From assembly GCF_021441885.1 (NCBI RefSeq), contig NZ_CP090438.1, positions 3,513,653-3,577,652 on the forward strand: DNA of 64,000 nucleotides, written 5' to 3'. Both the position numbers and the translations under genes were made by a program. Numbering within the stretch: position 1 is the stretch's first letter; every line of letters begins with the position of its first letter. Source of the stretch: Vibrio maritimus (GTDB taxonomy: Bacteria > Pseudomonadota > Gammaproteobacteria > Enterobacterales > Vibrionaceae). Below, piece by piece: positions 56,827 through 64,000 of the stretch. The notes under the pieces are model-generated. The model was not told the origin of the DNA, did no database searches, and saw nothing but the letters and a program-made list of their open reading frames with translations.

Positions 56827-56852
56827 CAAAAAAAGCGGCTTATGCCGCTTTA
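56827..56852 (-). terminator. Terminator between mioC and oriC
   Basis: An 8-bp stem AAAGCGGC / GCCGCTTT with a TTAT loop; the minus strand continues into a run of seven Ts. It should stop mioC transcripts before they reach oriC. Confidence 0.9.
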
Positions 56853-56868
56853 TTTACACGTATTGTGG

Positions 56869-57306
56869 CTACTGGAACTTACTGAGGTGCTCATTGAGCC
56901 ATTCTTCCGCCGCATCTTCTGGCACGGGATGGTTGAGAATGTCGATCTCCAAGCAGTCCGTTAGTGGCGTGCCACCAATATCCTCAAGTAGCGAGTAGGC
57001 ATGTTTACCTGCCGCGCAGAAGGTGTCATAGCTAGAGTCGCCAATACCGACCACCGCAAACTTTACTTCAGACATGCGAGGTGGGGTCGCTTGCAGCGCA
57101 GCAATAAACGGCTGAATGTTATCTGGGTATTCACCCGCGCCGTGCGTTGAGGTGATAACCAGCCAAGTACCTTGTGCAGGTATGTCTGCAAGCTCTGGTT
57201 GGTTATGGATAGTGGTCTCTAGGCCTTGTTCTACCAGCAAGTCACTGAGATGGTCGCCCACATACTCAGCGCCGCCAAGTGTGCTGCCTGTGATGATATG
57301 AATCAT
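56869..57306 (-). CDS. mioC: Flavodoxin-like protein MioC
   Basis: A 145-residue FMN-binding flavodoxin of the MioC type. The phosphate loop is TGSTLGGAEYVG (7-18), with STHGAGEYPDNIQ and VGIGDSSYDTFCAAG flavin-contact loops. E. coli MioC has been linked to biotin synthase electron transfer. It is transcribed toward oriC, but a terminator intervenes. Confidence 0.94.
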   Translation of the reverse strand: MIHIITGSTLGGAEYVGDHLSDLLVEQGLETTIHNQPELADIPAQGTWLVITSTHGAGEYPDNIQPFIAALQATPPRMSEVKFAVVGIGDSSYDTFCAAGKHAYSLLEDIGGTPLTDCLEIDILNHPVPEDAAEEWLNEHLSKFQ

Positions 57307-57329
57307 TGATGTTCCTTTTTCAATACCGC

Positions 57330-58691
57330 TTATTTACCAATACAGAAAGACGAGAAGATGCGTCCGAGTAGATCATCTGAGCTGAACTCTCCGGTGATCT
57401 CATTCAAATGCTGCTGAGCAATGCGCAGCTCTTCTGCCAAAATTTCGCCGGCCATATAGCCTTCAAGCTGCTGCTGGCCAATATCAAGGTGCTCGGCTGC
57501 ACGCTCCAAGGCATCGAGGTGGCGGCGACGAGCCATAAAGCCACCTTCACTCGCGCCAGAGAAACCCATAATGGACTTAAGGTGCTCGCGAAGTGCGGGT
57601 ACGCCTTCTCCTGTGCGTGCAGAAAGACGAATTAACGTCGGATCGTTAACGTGGCAGATCCCCAGTGTTTCACCGGTTTCATCGACCTTATTGCGGATCA
57701 CTGTTATGCCGATCGACTCTGGTAAGCGATCAATAAAGTCAGGCCAAATCTCTTTTGGATCCGTGGCGTCTGTTGTGGTGCCATCAACCATAAATAGCAC
57801 ACGGTCTGCTTGCTCGATCTCTTCCCAAGCTCGCTCAATACCAATGCGTTCCACTTCATCAGAAGCATCACGCAGACCAGCGGTATCGATGATGTGCAGT
57901 GGCATACCATCAATATGGATGTGCTCACGTAGAACATCACGAGTGGTGCCGGCAATATCAGTCACAATCGCTGACTCTTTACCAGAAAGGGCGTTGAGTA
58001 GGCTTGATTTACCCGCATTTGGGCGCCCGGCAATGACCACTTTCATGCCTTCACGCATGATGGCGCCTTGGTTGGCTTCTTTGCGCACAGAATCGAGATT
58101 ATCGATGATGGTTTGCAGATCACCCGCCACTTTACCGTCGGCGAGAAAGTCGATTTCTTCTTCAGGGAAATCAATCGCGGCCTCAACATAGATGCGCAGA
58201 TGGATAAGCGATTCCACCAGCACTTGAATACGTTTAGAGAACTGACCTTGCAGAGATTGCAGTGCTGACTTTGCCGCTTCTTCTGAGCTTGCATCGATGA
58301 GATCGGCGATCGCTTCTGCTTGTGTCAGGTCCATCTTGTCGTTGAGAAACGCACGCTCACTGAACTCACCCGGTCTGGCAGGACGAACGCCAGGGATAGA
58401 GAGAATACGCTTAATCAACATATCCATGACGACAGGGCCGCCGTGACCTTGGAGTTCAAGAACATCTTCACCCGTAAAGGAGTGTGGGTTAGGGAAGTAC
58501 AGCGCAATACCTTGGTCCAACTCGCTGCCATTTTCATCTTTAAACGGAAGATAGTCAGCGTAGCGAGGCTTGAGTGTTTTGCCTGTTACTTGCTGTGCGA
58601 CTTCTTGAGCCATAGGGCCTGAAACGCGAATGATACCCACGCCACCGCGGCCTGGGGCTGTAGCTTGAGCCACAATTGTATCTGTTGTCAT
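57330..58691 (-). CDS. mnmE: tRNA modification GTPase MnmE
   Basis: A 453-residue GTPase partner of MnmG. N-terminal folate-binding domain (TIVAQATAPGRGGVGIIRVSG), helical domain, and an inserted G domain with GRPNAGKSS, DIAGTTRD, DTAG and NKVD. The C-terminal CIGK carries the essential cysteine. I chose the ATG at 58691 (MTTDTIVAQA), the family start, over a longer frame. Confidence 0.97.
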   Translation of the reverse strand: MTTDTIVAQATAPGRGGVGIIRVSGPMAQEVAQQVTGKTLKPRYADYLPFKDENGSELDQGIALYFPNPHSFTGEDVLELQGHGGPVVMDMLIKRILSIPGVRPARPGEFSERAFLNDKMDLTQAEAIADLIDASSEEAAKSALQSLQGQFSKRIQVLVESLIHLRIYVEAAIDFPEEEIDFLADGKVAGDLQTIIDNLDSVRKEANQGAIMREGMKVVIAGRPNAGKSSLLNALSGKESAIVTDIAGTTRDVLREHIHIDGMPLHIIDTAGLRDASDEVERIGIERAWEEIEQADRVLFMVDGTTTDATDPKEIWPDFIDRLPESIGITVIRNKVDETGETLGICHVNDPTLIRLSARTGEGVPALREHLKSIMGFSGASEGGFMARRRHLDALERAAEHLDIGQQQLEGYMAGEILAEELRIAQQHLNEITGEFSSDDLLGRIFSSFCIGK

Positions 58692-58740
58692 TGTATTGCC
58701 TATTCGCCGTGCTTTAGCCAAATTGTAATCATGGACAATG

Positions 58741-58768
58741 AAAAAGGCGACCACTTAGGCCGCCTTTA
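58741..58768 (-). terminator. Terminator after yidC
   Basis: AAAGGCG / CGCCTTT hairpin; the minus strand continues into a T run. It lies between yidC and mnmE. Confidence 0.82.
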
Positions 58769-58799
58769 TTTATTCGAATTCGTTTACGATTCGTCTGGA

Positions 58800-60422
58800 C
58801 TACTTAGAGTGTAGACCTTTCTTCTCGAGCGCTCGATAAATCAGCGTTTGCTGGATAAGCGTCACGATGTTCGATACCAACCAGTATAGAACCAGACCTG
58901 ATGGGAACCATAGGAAGAAGAAGGTGAACATAACCGGCATAAAGGTCATGATCTTCTGCTGCATTGGATCCGTTACTGTCGTCGGGCTCATCTTCTGGAT
59001 AAGGAACATACTTGCACCCATTAGTAGAGGCAGAATGTAGTATGGGTCCTGAGCTGAAAGGTCATGAATCCAACCGAAGAATGGTGAGTGACGAAGCTCA
59101 ACCGATTCCATTAGTGCCCAGTACAGAGCGATGAAGATAGGCATCTGAAGCAAGATTGGTAGACAGCCACCCAGTGGGTTCACTTTCTCTTTCTTGTACA
59201 GTTCCATCATCTCTTGGCTCATGCGCTGACGGTCGTCGCCAATACGCTCACGCATTGCTTGCAGCTTAGGCTGAAGCATACGCATTTTCGCCATCGAGGT
59301 GTACTGCGCTTTCGTTAGCGGGTACATCGCACCACGAACAATGAAAGTCAAACAGATGATCGCCAGACCCCAGTTAACCACAATACCTTGAATGAATGAC
59401 AGTAGCGTGTGAAGTGGTTTCGCAATGAACCATAGCCAGCCGTAGTCAACTACTAGGTCTAGGTTTGGCGCGACTGCAGCCATCTCGCTTTGCAGTTTAG
59501 GACCAGCCCAAAGCGTTGCTTTTAGCGTCGCTGCTTGGCCATCGGCAATCGTCGTGTTTGGCATGCGAACGCCGATATCACCTAGGTTACCAATCACGCG
59601 AGTGTAAAGGTTAGTACCTGGTGCTTCACGTGGGATCCACGCCGCTGCGAAGTAGTGCTGGATCATCGCTGCCCAACCTTGACCATCAGTCAGGTTAAGA
59701 GACAAGTTACGATCTTGCATATCGTCGAAGCTGTATTTTTTATAGCGAGTGTCTTGAGTTGAGTAAGCACCGCCATTGTAAGTAGGCATTGTGATGCTGC
59801 CGCCTTTGTCTTGAAGATTTTGACGAAGGTGAGCGTACATGCCAAACGTCGCGTTTTGACCAGAGTTGTTGTTTACAGTGTATTCAACATCAATGTCGTA
59901 TTTGCCACGTTTTAGAATGAAGGTTTTGGTGTAGCTGATGCCATTCGCTTCGAATGTCATTGGTACACGTAGCTCGTCTTGACCATCTGCTAGCGTGAAG
60001 CTGTCAGCAGATACAGTATAAGCTGGACGGCTCGTGCTGCTTAGGTCGATACCTTGAGGGCCTACTAGACCACTTTGAGCAATAAACTGGTGACCCTGTG
60101 AGTCTTTTAGTAGCTCAAACGGGTCGCTAGATTCCAACTCGGTTGCGTACTCGTTTAGGTTTGCGGTAACAACATCACCACCCACAGTTGTCACACCTAG
60201 GGTCAGTACGTCGGTTTTCACTGTGATGATTTTATCTGCGGCCGCTTGTGTGTGGCCTGGCGCAGGATCATGCTCATCAGCGAAAGATGGCGCAGGTAGA
60301 GTACTGCTTTGCGTCTGCTGAGTCGGAACTGGTGCTGGGTTCTTGTACGATTGCCATTGTTGGAACAGCAAAAAAGAAACCAATGCCAAGCCGATTAACA
60401 GAATATTACGTTGAGAATCCAT
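58800..60422 (-). CDS. yidC: Membrane protein insertase YidC
   Basis: A 540-residue inner-membrane insertase. TM1 lies at about 5-20, the large periplasmic domain at 40-340, and the conserved five-helix insertase core at 345-540 (RGAMYPLTKAQYTSMAKMR near 362-380, with the conserved arginine). It inserts small membrane proteins such as the ATP synthase c subunit. It starts 2 bases after yidD. Confidence 0.97.
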   Translation of the reverse strand: MDSQRNILLIGLALVSFLLFQQWQSYKNPAPVPTQQTQSSTLPAPSFADEHDPAPGHTQAAADKIITVKTDVLTLGVTTVGGDVVTANLNEYATELESSDPFELLKDSQGHQFIAQSGLVGPQGIDLSSTSRPAYTVSADSFTLADGQDELRVPMTFEANGISYTKTFILKRGKYDIDVEYTVNNNSGQNATFGMYAHLRQNLQDKGGSITMPTYNGGAYSTQDTRYKKYSFDDMQDRNLSLNLTDGQGWAAMIQHYFAAAWIPREAPGTNLYTRVIGNLGDIGVRMPNTTIADGQAATLKATLWAGPKLQSEMAAVAPNLDLVVDYGWLWFIAKPLHTLLSFIQGIVVNWGLAIICLTFIVRGAMYPLTKAQYTSMAKMRMLQPKLQAMRERIGDDRQRMSQEMMELYKKEKVNPLGGCLPILLQMPIFIALYWALMESVELRHSPFFGWIHDLSAQDPYYILPLLMGASMFLIQKMSPTTVTDPMQQKIMTFMPVMFTFFFLWFPSGLVLYWLVSNIVTLIQQTLIYRALEKKGLHSK

Positions 60423-60424
60423 CG

Positions 60425-60682
60425 TTATTTATCTCTGTCTTGTTTTTGGGCTGGTGGTACGGGGTCAAAACCCCCTTCATTCAAAGGATGGCATTTTAAT
60501 AGACGTTTGCCTGATAACCAACACCCTTTTACAAAACCGTGAGCTTTAAGGGCTTCTATTGCATAAAGAGAGCAAGTTGGGTTGAACCGACAACGTGGCC
60601 CAATAAGAGGACTGATGACCCATCTATACAGATAGACGAGACCAATAGCTAACCACGCGAGGGGCGAGACAGGCGATGCCAT
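60425..60682 (-). CDS. yidD: Membrane protein insertion efficiency factor YidD
   Basis: An 85-residue protein with the family signature YRWVISPLIGPRCRFNPTCS and KRLLKCHPLNEGGFDPVP. It helps YidC-dependent insertion. It overlaps the end of rnpA by 34 bases, so is translated in another frame from the same mRNA. Confidence 0.95.
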   Translation of the reverse strand: MASPVSPLAWLAIGLVYLYRWVISPLIGPRCRFNPTCSLYAIEALKAHGFVKGCWLSGKRLLKCHPLNEGGFDPVPPAQKQDRDK

Positions 60683-61005
60683 AGCTTATCTAGAAGTTTG
60701 AACATTTCGTCATTGCTGAGAGTTTGCGCACTCTTTTTCGCAATTACAACAAAATCTTTGCTTGGAAGCTCGTGTTGTTTGTTACGAAAACTTTCACGTA
60801 CCAAACGCTTGAAGTGGTTTCTGCCGACAGCTGTTTTAATCTGCTTTTTAGGAACCGCTAGGCCAAGGCGAGGGTGTGATAGCGAGTTTTTGCGGGCAAT
60901 GATGGTGAAATGGGGGGAGCCAGCTCGGTGAGCTTGCTTAAATACATTTTGGTAATGCTCGGGAGTTAACAAACGTAACTCCCGAATAAAGGCATGCTTT
61001 TTCAA
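60649..61005 (-). CDS. rnpA: Ribonuclease P protein component
   Basis: A 118-residue basic protein that assists the RNase P RNA in tRNA 5' processing. The RNR motif region reads AVGRNHFKRLVRESFR (about 58-73); RPRLG-type block is HPRLGLAVPKKQIK. It starts with TTG, 9 bases after rpmH, with no clear Shine-Dalgarno, so coupling to rpmH is likely. Confidence 0.95.
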   Translation of the reverse strand: MKKHAFIRELRLLTPEHYQNVFKQAHRAGSPHFTIIARKNSLSHPRLGLAVPKKQIKTAVGRNHFKRLVRESFRNKQHELPSKDFVVIAKKSAQTLSNDEMFKLLDKLWHRLSRPSRG

Positions 61006-61014
61006 AATAGAAGA

Positions 61015-61152
61015 TTATTTTGAAAGGCGAGCACGGCCTTTAGCACGACGTGCGTTAATTACTTTACGACCGTTCTTAGTCGCCATGCGAGCACGGAAAC
61101 CGTGAGTACGCTTGCGCTTTAGAACTGAAGGTTGAAAAGTGCGTTTAGACAT
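61015..61152 (-). CDS. rpmH: Ribosomal protein bL34
   Basis: A 45-residue, highly basic protein: starts MSKRTFQPSVLKRKRTHGFR, continues ARMATKNGRKVINARRAKG and ends RARLSK. It binds 23S rRNA in the 50S subunit. First gene of rpmH-rnpA-yidD-yidC. It has a long structured leader (61153-61331). Confidence 0.97.
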   Translation of the reverse strand: MSKRTFQPSVLKRKRTHGFRARMATKNGRKVINARRAKGRARLSK

Positions 61153-61182
61153 GGTTATTACCTTTACTGATCAGTAGTTTTA

Positions 61183-61275
61183 GGTTCTCGTTGAACCCGG
61201 CGTGGGACATATTTCCCGTCTTCTTTCTCTATATAGAGATAGAGAGGAAATCCGACGCCTCTCAACAAAGAGGCG
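61183..61275 (-). promoter_or_regulatory. Structured rpmH leader
   Basis: Four short inverted repeats lie in a row: 61256-61275 (CGCCTCT / AGAGGCG inside it), 61226-61239 (14-bp palindrome TCTCTATATAGAGA), 61204-61217 (GGGA/TCCC) and 61183-61197 (GGTTC/GAACC). All are within the predicted 5' leader. Confidence 0.5.
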
Positions 61276-61277
61276 GA

Positions 61278-61306
61278 ATTGTAATCACTGACTCGTCAAG
61301 AGTCAA
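61278..61306 (-). promoter_or_regulatory. Possible second rpmH promoter
   Basis: On the minus strand, -35 TTGACT (61301-61306) and -10 TACAAT (61278-61283), spacer 17. Confidence 0.6.
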
Positions 61307-61337
61307 TAATCAGTTCAACTTCAATTCCAGCCGGCGA

Positions 61338-61365
61338 ATTATACTTTTTGTGAGCTAGAGCGCAA
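61338..61365 (-). promoter_or_regulatory. rpmH promoter
   Basis: On the minus strand, -35 TTGCGC (61360-61365) and -10 TATAAT (61338-61343), spacer 16. It abuts the end of the ABC ATPase gene, so no terminator separates them. Confidence 0.8.
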
Positions 61366-61374
61366 GGATCATTA

Positions 61375-62109
61375 TCAGATCCCAACCTGATTTAGGAATT
61401 TTTTAAGTTGGATATCCTGTGGATCATTGAATATCTGCTCTGGCGTACCTTGTTCCACGATATGGCCGTTGGCCATGAAGATCACTCGATCAGCGACCTC
61501 TTTAGCAAACTGCATTTCGTGGGTCACAACCAACATGGTTTGATGCTGAGTTGCGAGCTTTTTCATAAGGTTAAGTACTTCACCGACCCACTCAGGATCG
61601 AGTGCTGAAGTTGGTTCATCGAAGAGCAACAGTTCTGGTTGGAGCGCCATAGCGCGGCCAATACCGACCCGTTGTTGCTGTCCACCGGATAGGGAAGCAG
61701 GGTATTGATCCCCTTTATCGCCTAGACCGATGTCATCGAGAATTTGCTGTGCTTTTTCAAGTGCTTGGTCTTTTTTCCAACCTTTTACGGTAATCAGACC
61801 TTCAGCAATGTTCTGACGCGCAGTCATGTGCGCGAACAGCGCATAATTTTGAAATACAAAGCCGGTTTTACGGCGCAGGGCTAATACTTCGGCTTTAGTG
61901 TGATTTTGGCAATCGACCTTTACATCATCAATGGTGATTGTGCCTTCGTCTGCTTGCTCAAGAAAATTTACGCAGCGCAGCAGCGTCGATTTTCCGGTGC
62001 CGCTTGAGCCGATAATGACGATGATTTCCCCTTGTTTGATATCAATATCGATACCTTTTAGGACTTCTGTATCGCCAAACTGCTTGTGGATATTTTCCAG
62101 TTTAATCAT
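61375..62109 (-). CDS. Amino acid ABC transporter ATP-binding protein
   Basis: A 244-residue ATPase of the polar amino acid (GlnQ/TcyN) type. Walker A is GSSGTGKST (34-42), the signature LSGGQQQRVGIGRA (about 140-153), Walker B LLLFDEPTSALD and the H-loop VVTHE. Its start overlaps the permease stop by 4 bases. Substrate not determined; cystine-type uptake is the closest likeness. Confidence 0.93.
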   Translation of the reverse strand: MIKLENIHKQFGDTEVLKGIDIDIKQGEIIVIIGSSGTGKSTLLRCVNFLEQADEGTITIDDVKVDCQNHTKAEVLALRRKTGFVFQNYALFAHMTARQNIAEGLITVKGWKKDQALEKAQQILDDIGLGDKGDQYPASLSGGQQQRVGIGRAMALQPELLLFDEPTSALDPEWVGEVLNLMKKLATQHQTMLVVTHEMQFAKEVADRVIFMANGHIVEQGTPEQIFNDPQDIQLKKFLNQVGI

Positions 62110-62777
62110 CGTTGGTATGCCTTGTTCAATCTTTGTTCAGCCCACAGTTGCACGCGAGTAAGCACTAACACCACGCCCCAGTAGATCAGAGCCACTGCCA
62201 AGAAGGCCTCAAAGAAGCGGAAGCTGGATGACGCTTCCATTTGAGCCTTGGCCATGATTTCAGCCACGCCGAGCGTAAAGGCCAACGACGTCGATTTGAT
62301 CATGTCGATAAAATAGTTCATCAGCGATGGCAAAGCGACACGGGTCGCCTGTGGCAGAATAATGCGGCGCATGGCTTGGCTGGTCGTCATACCCACAGAC
62401 AAGCTCGCTTCCATCTGACTGCGATCAATACCGATGATGGCAGCGCGAATACTTTCTGCCATGTAAGCGGCGAAGTGGAGCGTTAAACCGATGACGGCCG
62501 CACTAAACGCATTCAGTCCAACCATCCATGGGAAAATTTGTGGTAGACCGTAGTAAAGCAAAAACAGCTGCACCAAAAGTGGGGTGCCGCGGAAAAAGCT
62601 AATATAAAGCTGACTGAGCTGATCGAGGACAGGGACCTTGAAAACACGAATATTCGCTAAAATAACCGCAAGAATCAGTGAAAAAAACAATCCCCAGACT
62701 GCCATTTCCATTGTGGTGCCGAGATACTTGAGCAGTATCGGCATCAGCTCCAGCATGTATTGAAAATCAAATCCCAT
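62106..62777 (-). CDS. Amino acid ABC transporter permease
   Basis: A 223-residue HisM-type permease with about five transmembrane helices. FFRGTPLLVQLFLLYYGLP and the EAA-like loop SLSVGMTTSQAMRRIILPQA are typical. It resembles E. coli TcyL. It forms the membrane part with the ATPase that overlaps it. Confidence 0.92.
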   Translation of the reverse strand: MGFDFQYMLELMPILLKYLGTTMEMAVWGLFFSLILAVILANIRVFKVPVLDQLSQLYISFFRGTPLLVQLFLLYYGLPQIFPWMVGLNAFSAAVIGLTLHFAAYMAESIRAAIIGIDRSQMEASLSVGMTTSQAMRRIILPQATRVALPSLMNYFIDMIKSTSLAFTLGVAEIMAKAQMEASSSFRFFEAFLAVALIYWGVVLVLTRVQLWAEQRLNKAYQR

Positions 62778-62802
62778 AACGTTACCAACTTCTAGAAAAA
62801 CA

Positions 62803-62829
62803 AACGCCCACTACCAAGCGTAGTGGGCG
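62803..62829 (-). terminator. Intercistronic terminator between binding protein and permease
   Basis: A perfect 10-bp stem (62803-62812 with 62820-62829) with a 7-base loop. On the minus strand it runs into TTTGTTTTT. It probably lets the binding protein be made in excess of permease and ATPase. Confidence 0.85.
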
Positions 62830-62845
62830 TAACAATAGTGATCAC

Positions 62846-63607
62846 TTACTTTTTAGTGATGTCTGCGCCAAACCACTTCTCAGAGATTTTCGCTAGCGTA
62901 CCATCTGCACGCATGTCAGACAGTGCTTCGTTAACTTCTTGTTGCAGCTTTAGACCTTTTTCGTTGTTCACAAATGGCCATGCGTTTTCAATCGTTTCAA
63001 ACGGTTCGCCTGCTAGCTGCAGTGGCAGGCCTGTCTTCTTGATAAGCTCAAGTGCAGATAGACGATCCATCACGAACGCATCGGCGCGACCAAGAGCAAC
63101 ATCGTGTTCAATACCTGTGTCGTAGGTTTTAACGTTGATTTTGTTGTCTTTATCGTAGCTGCGTAGCAACTGCTCAAAGTTAGAACCCAGGTTTACCGCC
63201 ACAGTTTTACCCGCGAGGTCTTCAATACCTTGAATGCTGTCATTACCTTTGCGAACGGTAATCTGTGCACCATCAATCACGTATGGGTCTGCAAATAGGT
63301 ATTTCGCTTTACGCGCATCGGTCATAGTGATCTGGTTAGAGATGGTGTCGATACGACCGGTCTCAAGCAAACCAAACAAACCAGAGAAGTTTGCGGTCAC
63401 GTACTCGACTTTGTAGTCGTTGCGGCGACCAATTTCGTCCCAAAGGTCAACTTCAAACCCTTGCAACTTGTCTTGCTTAACAAACGTAAATGGGAAGTAG
63501 CGACCAGACATGCCGACTTTCACTTCTTGAGTAGCAGCATAAGCTGCTTGAGATACGGTTGCAGAAAGCGCCAAGGCGGTTAATAGACCTTTAATCCAGT
63601 TTTTCAT
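62846..63607 (-). CDS. Periplasmic amino acid-binding protein
   Basis: A 253-residue solute-binding protein, family 3. The signal peptide spans about 1-24 (ends AYA). The signature GFEVDLWDEIGRR lies near 50-62. It resembles cystine-binding TcyJ/FliY. The start at 63607 has AAGGAG upstream; a longer frame to 63778 is not used. It heads a three-gene operon. Confidence 0.9.
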   Translation of the reverse strand: MKNWIKGLLTALALSATVSQAAYAATQEVKVGMSGRYFPFTFVKQDKLQGFEVDLWDEIGRRNDYKVEYVTANFSGLFGLLETGRIDTISNQITMTDARKAKYLFADPYVIDGAQITVRKGNDSIQGIEDLAGKTVAVNLGSNFEQLLRSYDKDNKINVKTYDTGIEHDVALGRADAFVMDRLSALELIKKTGLPLQLAGEPFETIENAWPFVNNEKGLKLQQEVNEALSDMRADGTLAKISEKWFGADITKK

Positions 63608-63739
63608 TTTACTACTCCTTCTATTTATGGAGAGGGATGTTACTGGTAAAGCTGTCGATAAGTTAAATAACGAGTTGTTATTAACCATAACAAATCCGTG
63701 GTTGAACGCTGACTTTTTCGACAGCTTTATTACGTGTGC

Positions 63740-64000
63740 GATCAAAACCGACGACAGCTTGAACACGGATCTATACACAAGTTAGATCATATTGCGGGTT
63801 TTGTGGGTAGATCTGTGTTTTGTGCATGCGTTTGTGAGTAAAATCAGGGCAATTTGTGCGGATCAAGCCAAATTAACCGAAAAAATTGTGAATAACTTAG
63901 ATCTTATTCACTGGATCGCCGATCATTTACTGGCGATCTTGGTTATCAACAGGTAAAATTACCAATCTTTTCCAATTCCAATAAATAGAGTGAGAGCACC
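63740..64000 (+). promoter_or_regulatory. Probable dnaA upstream region
   Basis: No gene is seen from 63608 to the window end. Nine GATC sites lie between 63740 and 63938. DnaA-box-like nonamers are CTATACACA (63771-63779), TGTGAATAA (63887-63895) and TTATCAACA (63943-63951), each one mismatch from a known box. The window ends in a purine-rich GAGTGAGAG stretch that could be a ribosome site. In Vibrio cholerae, as I recall, dnaA follows this transporter operon; inference only. Confidence 0.55.

Noticed and set aside
57571..58191. A 206-codon plus-strand frame within mnmE
   Set aside because: Antisense to the intact mnmE GTPase domain; low-complexity Ser/Arg composition of a shadow frame.

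Overview
The window is the replication-origin neighbourhood of the main chromosome of a Vibrio or very close relative (Vibrionaceae, Gammaproteobacteria). The evidence is a 16S-Glu-Lys-Ala-Val-23S-5S-Asp rRNA operon, gene order from yrdA to rpmH that I recall as that of Vibrio cholerae chromosome 1, natural-competence genes (dprA, comM), and an E. coli-type oriC with Dam (GATC) sites between mnmG and mioC. I see no prophage, insertion sequence, CRISPR array or obvious island; nearly everything is core genome.

Layout: 1-5950 is a complete rRNA operon on the minus strand, with two promoters, boxA antitermination sites and five tRNAs. 6059-9288 holds yrdA (+) converging on the minus-strand genes tsaC-hemF-aroE-yrdB. 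purEK (+, under a PurR box) follows, then a minus-strand set LysM protein-dprA-smg-yrdD, divergent from def-fmt-rsmB-trkA-trkH (+). 20388-21908 holds trhA and a Spo0M-like gene (-). 22145-26131 holds a small basic ORF, yihD, ccoG, srkA and dsbA (+). yihG (-) is followed by two tandem DUF2860 outer-membrane-type proteins (+), comM (-), and the attenuated ilvLGMEDA operon (+).

37733-43424 is the most accessory-looking part: a GAF-GGDEF diguanylate cyclase, the punR/punC purine nucleoside pair, and a divergent amino-acid binding protein/permease pair without its own ATPase. glmU and the full atpIBEFHAGDC operon follow on the minus strand, then parB-parA-rsmG-mnmG, oriC (about 56490-56770), mioC, mnmE, yidC-yidD-rnpA-rpmH and a complete amino-acid ABC transporter. 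The last 390 bases carry a second cluster of GATC and DnaA-box-like sites and are probably the dnaA promoter region, with dnaA itself just outside.

Functionally the window groups genes for starting replication (oriC), segregating it (parAB), translation and tRNA modification (rrn, def, fmt, rsmB, rsmG, mnmE, mnmG, tsaC, rpmH, rnpA), and energy and membrane biogenesis (atp, yidC, trk). The most interesting non-coding signals are: a terminator between mioC and oriC; a hairpin burying the trhA ribosome-binding site; a terminator 9 bases before the srkA start; a multi-hairpin rpmH leader; identical inverted ribosome-binding sites in a divergent transporter pair; and an intercistronic terminator in the cystine-like ABC operon. 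No clearly new multi-gene system was found.
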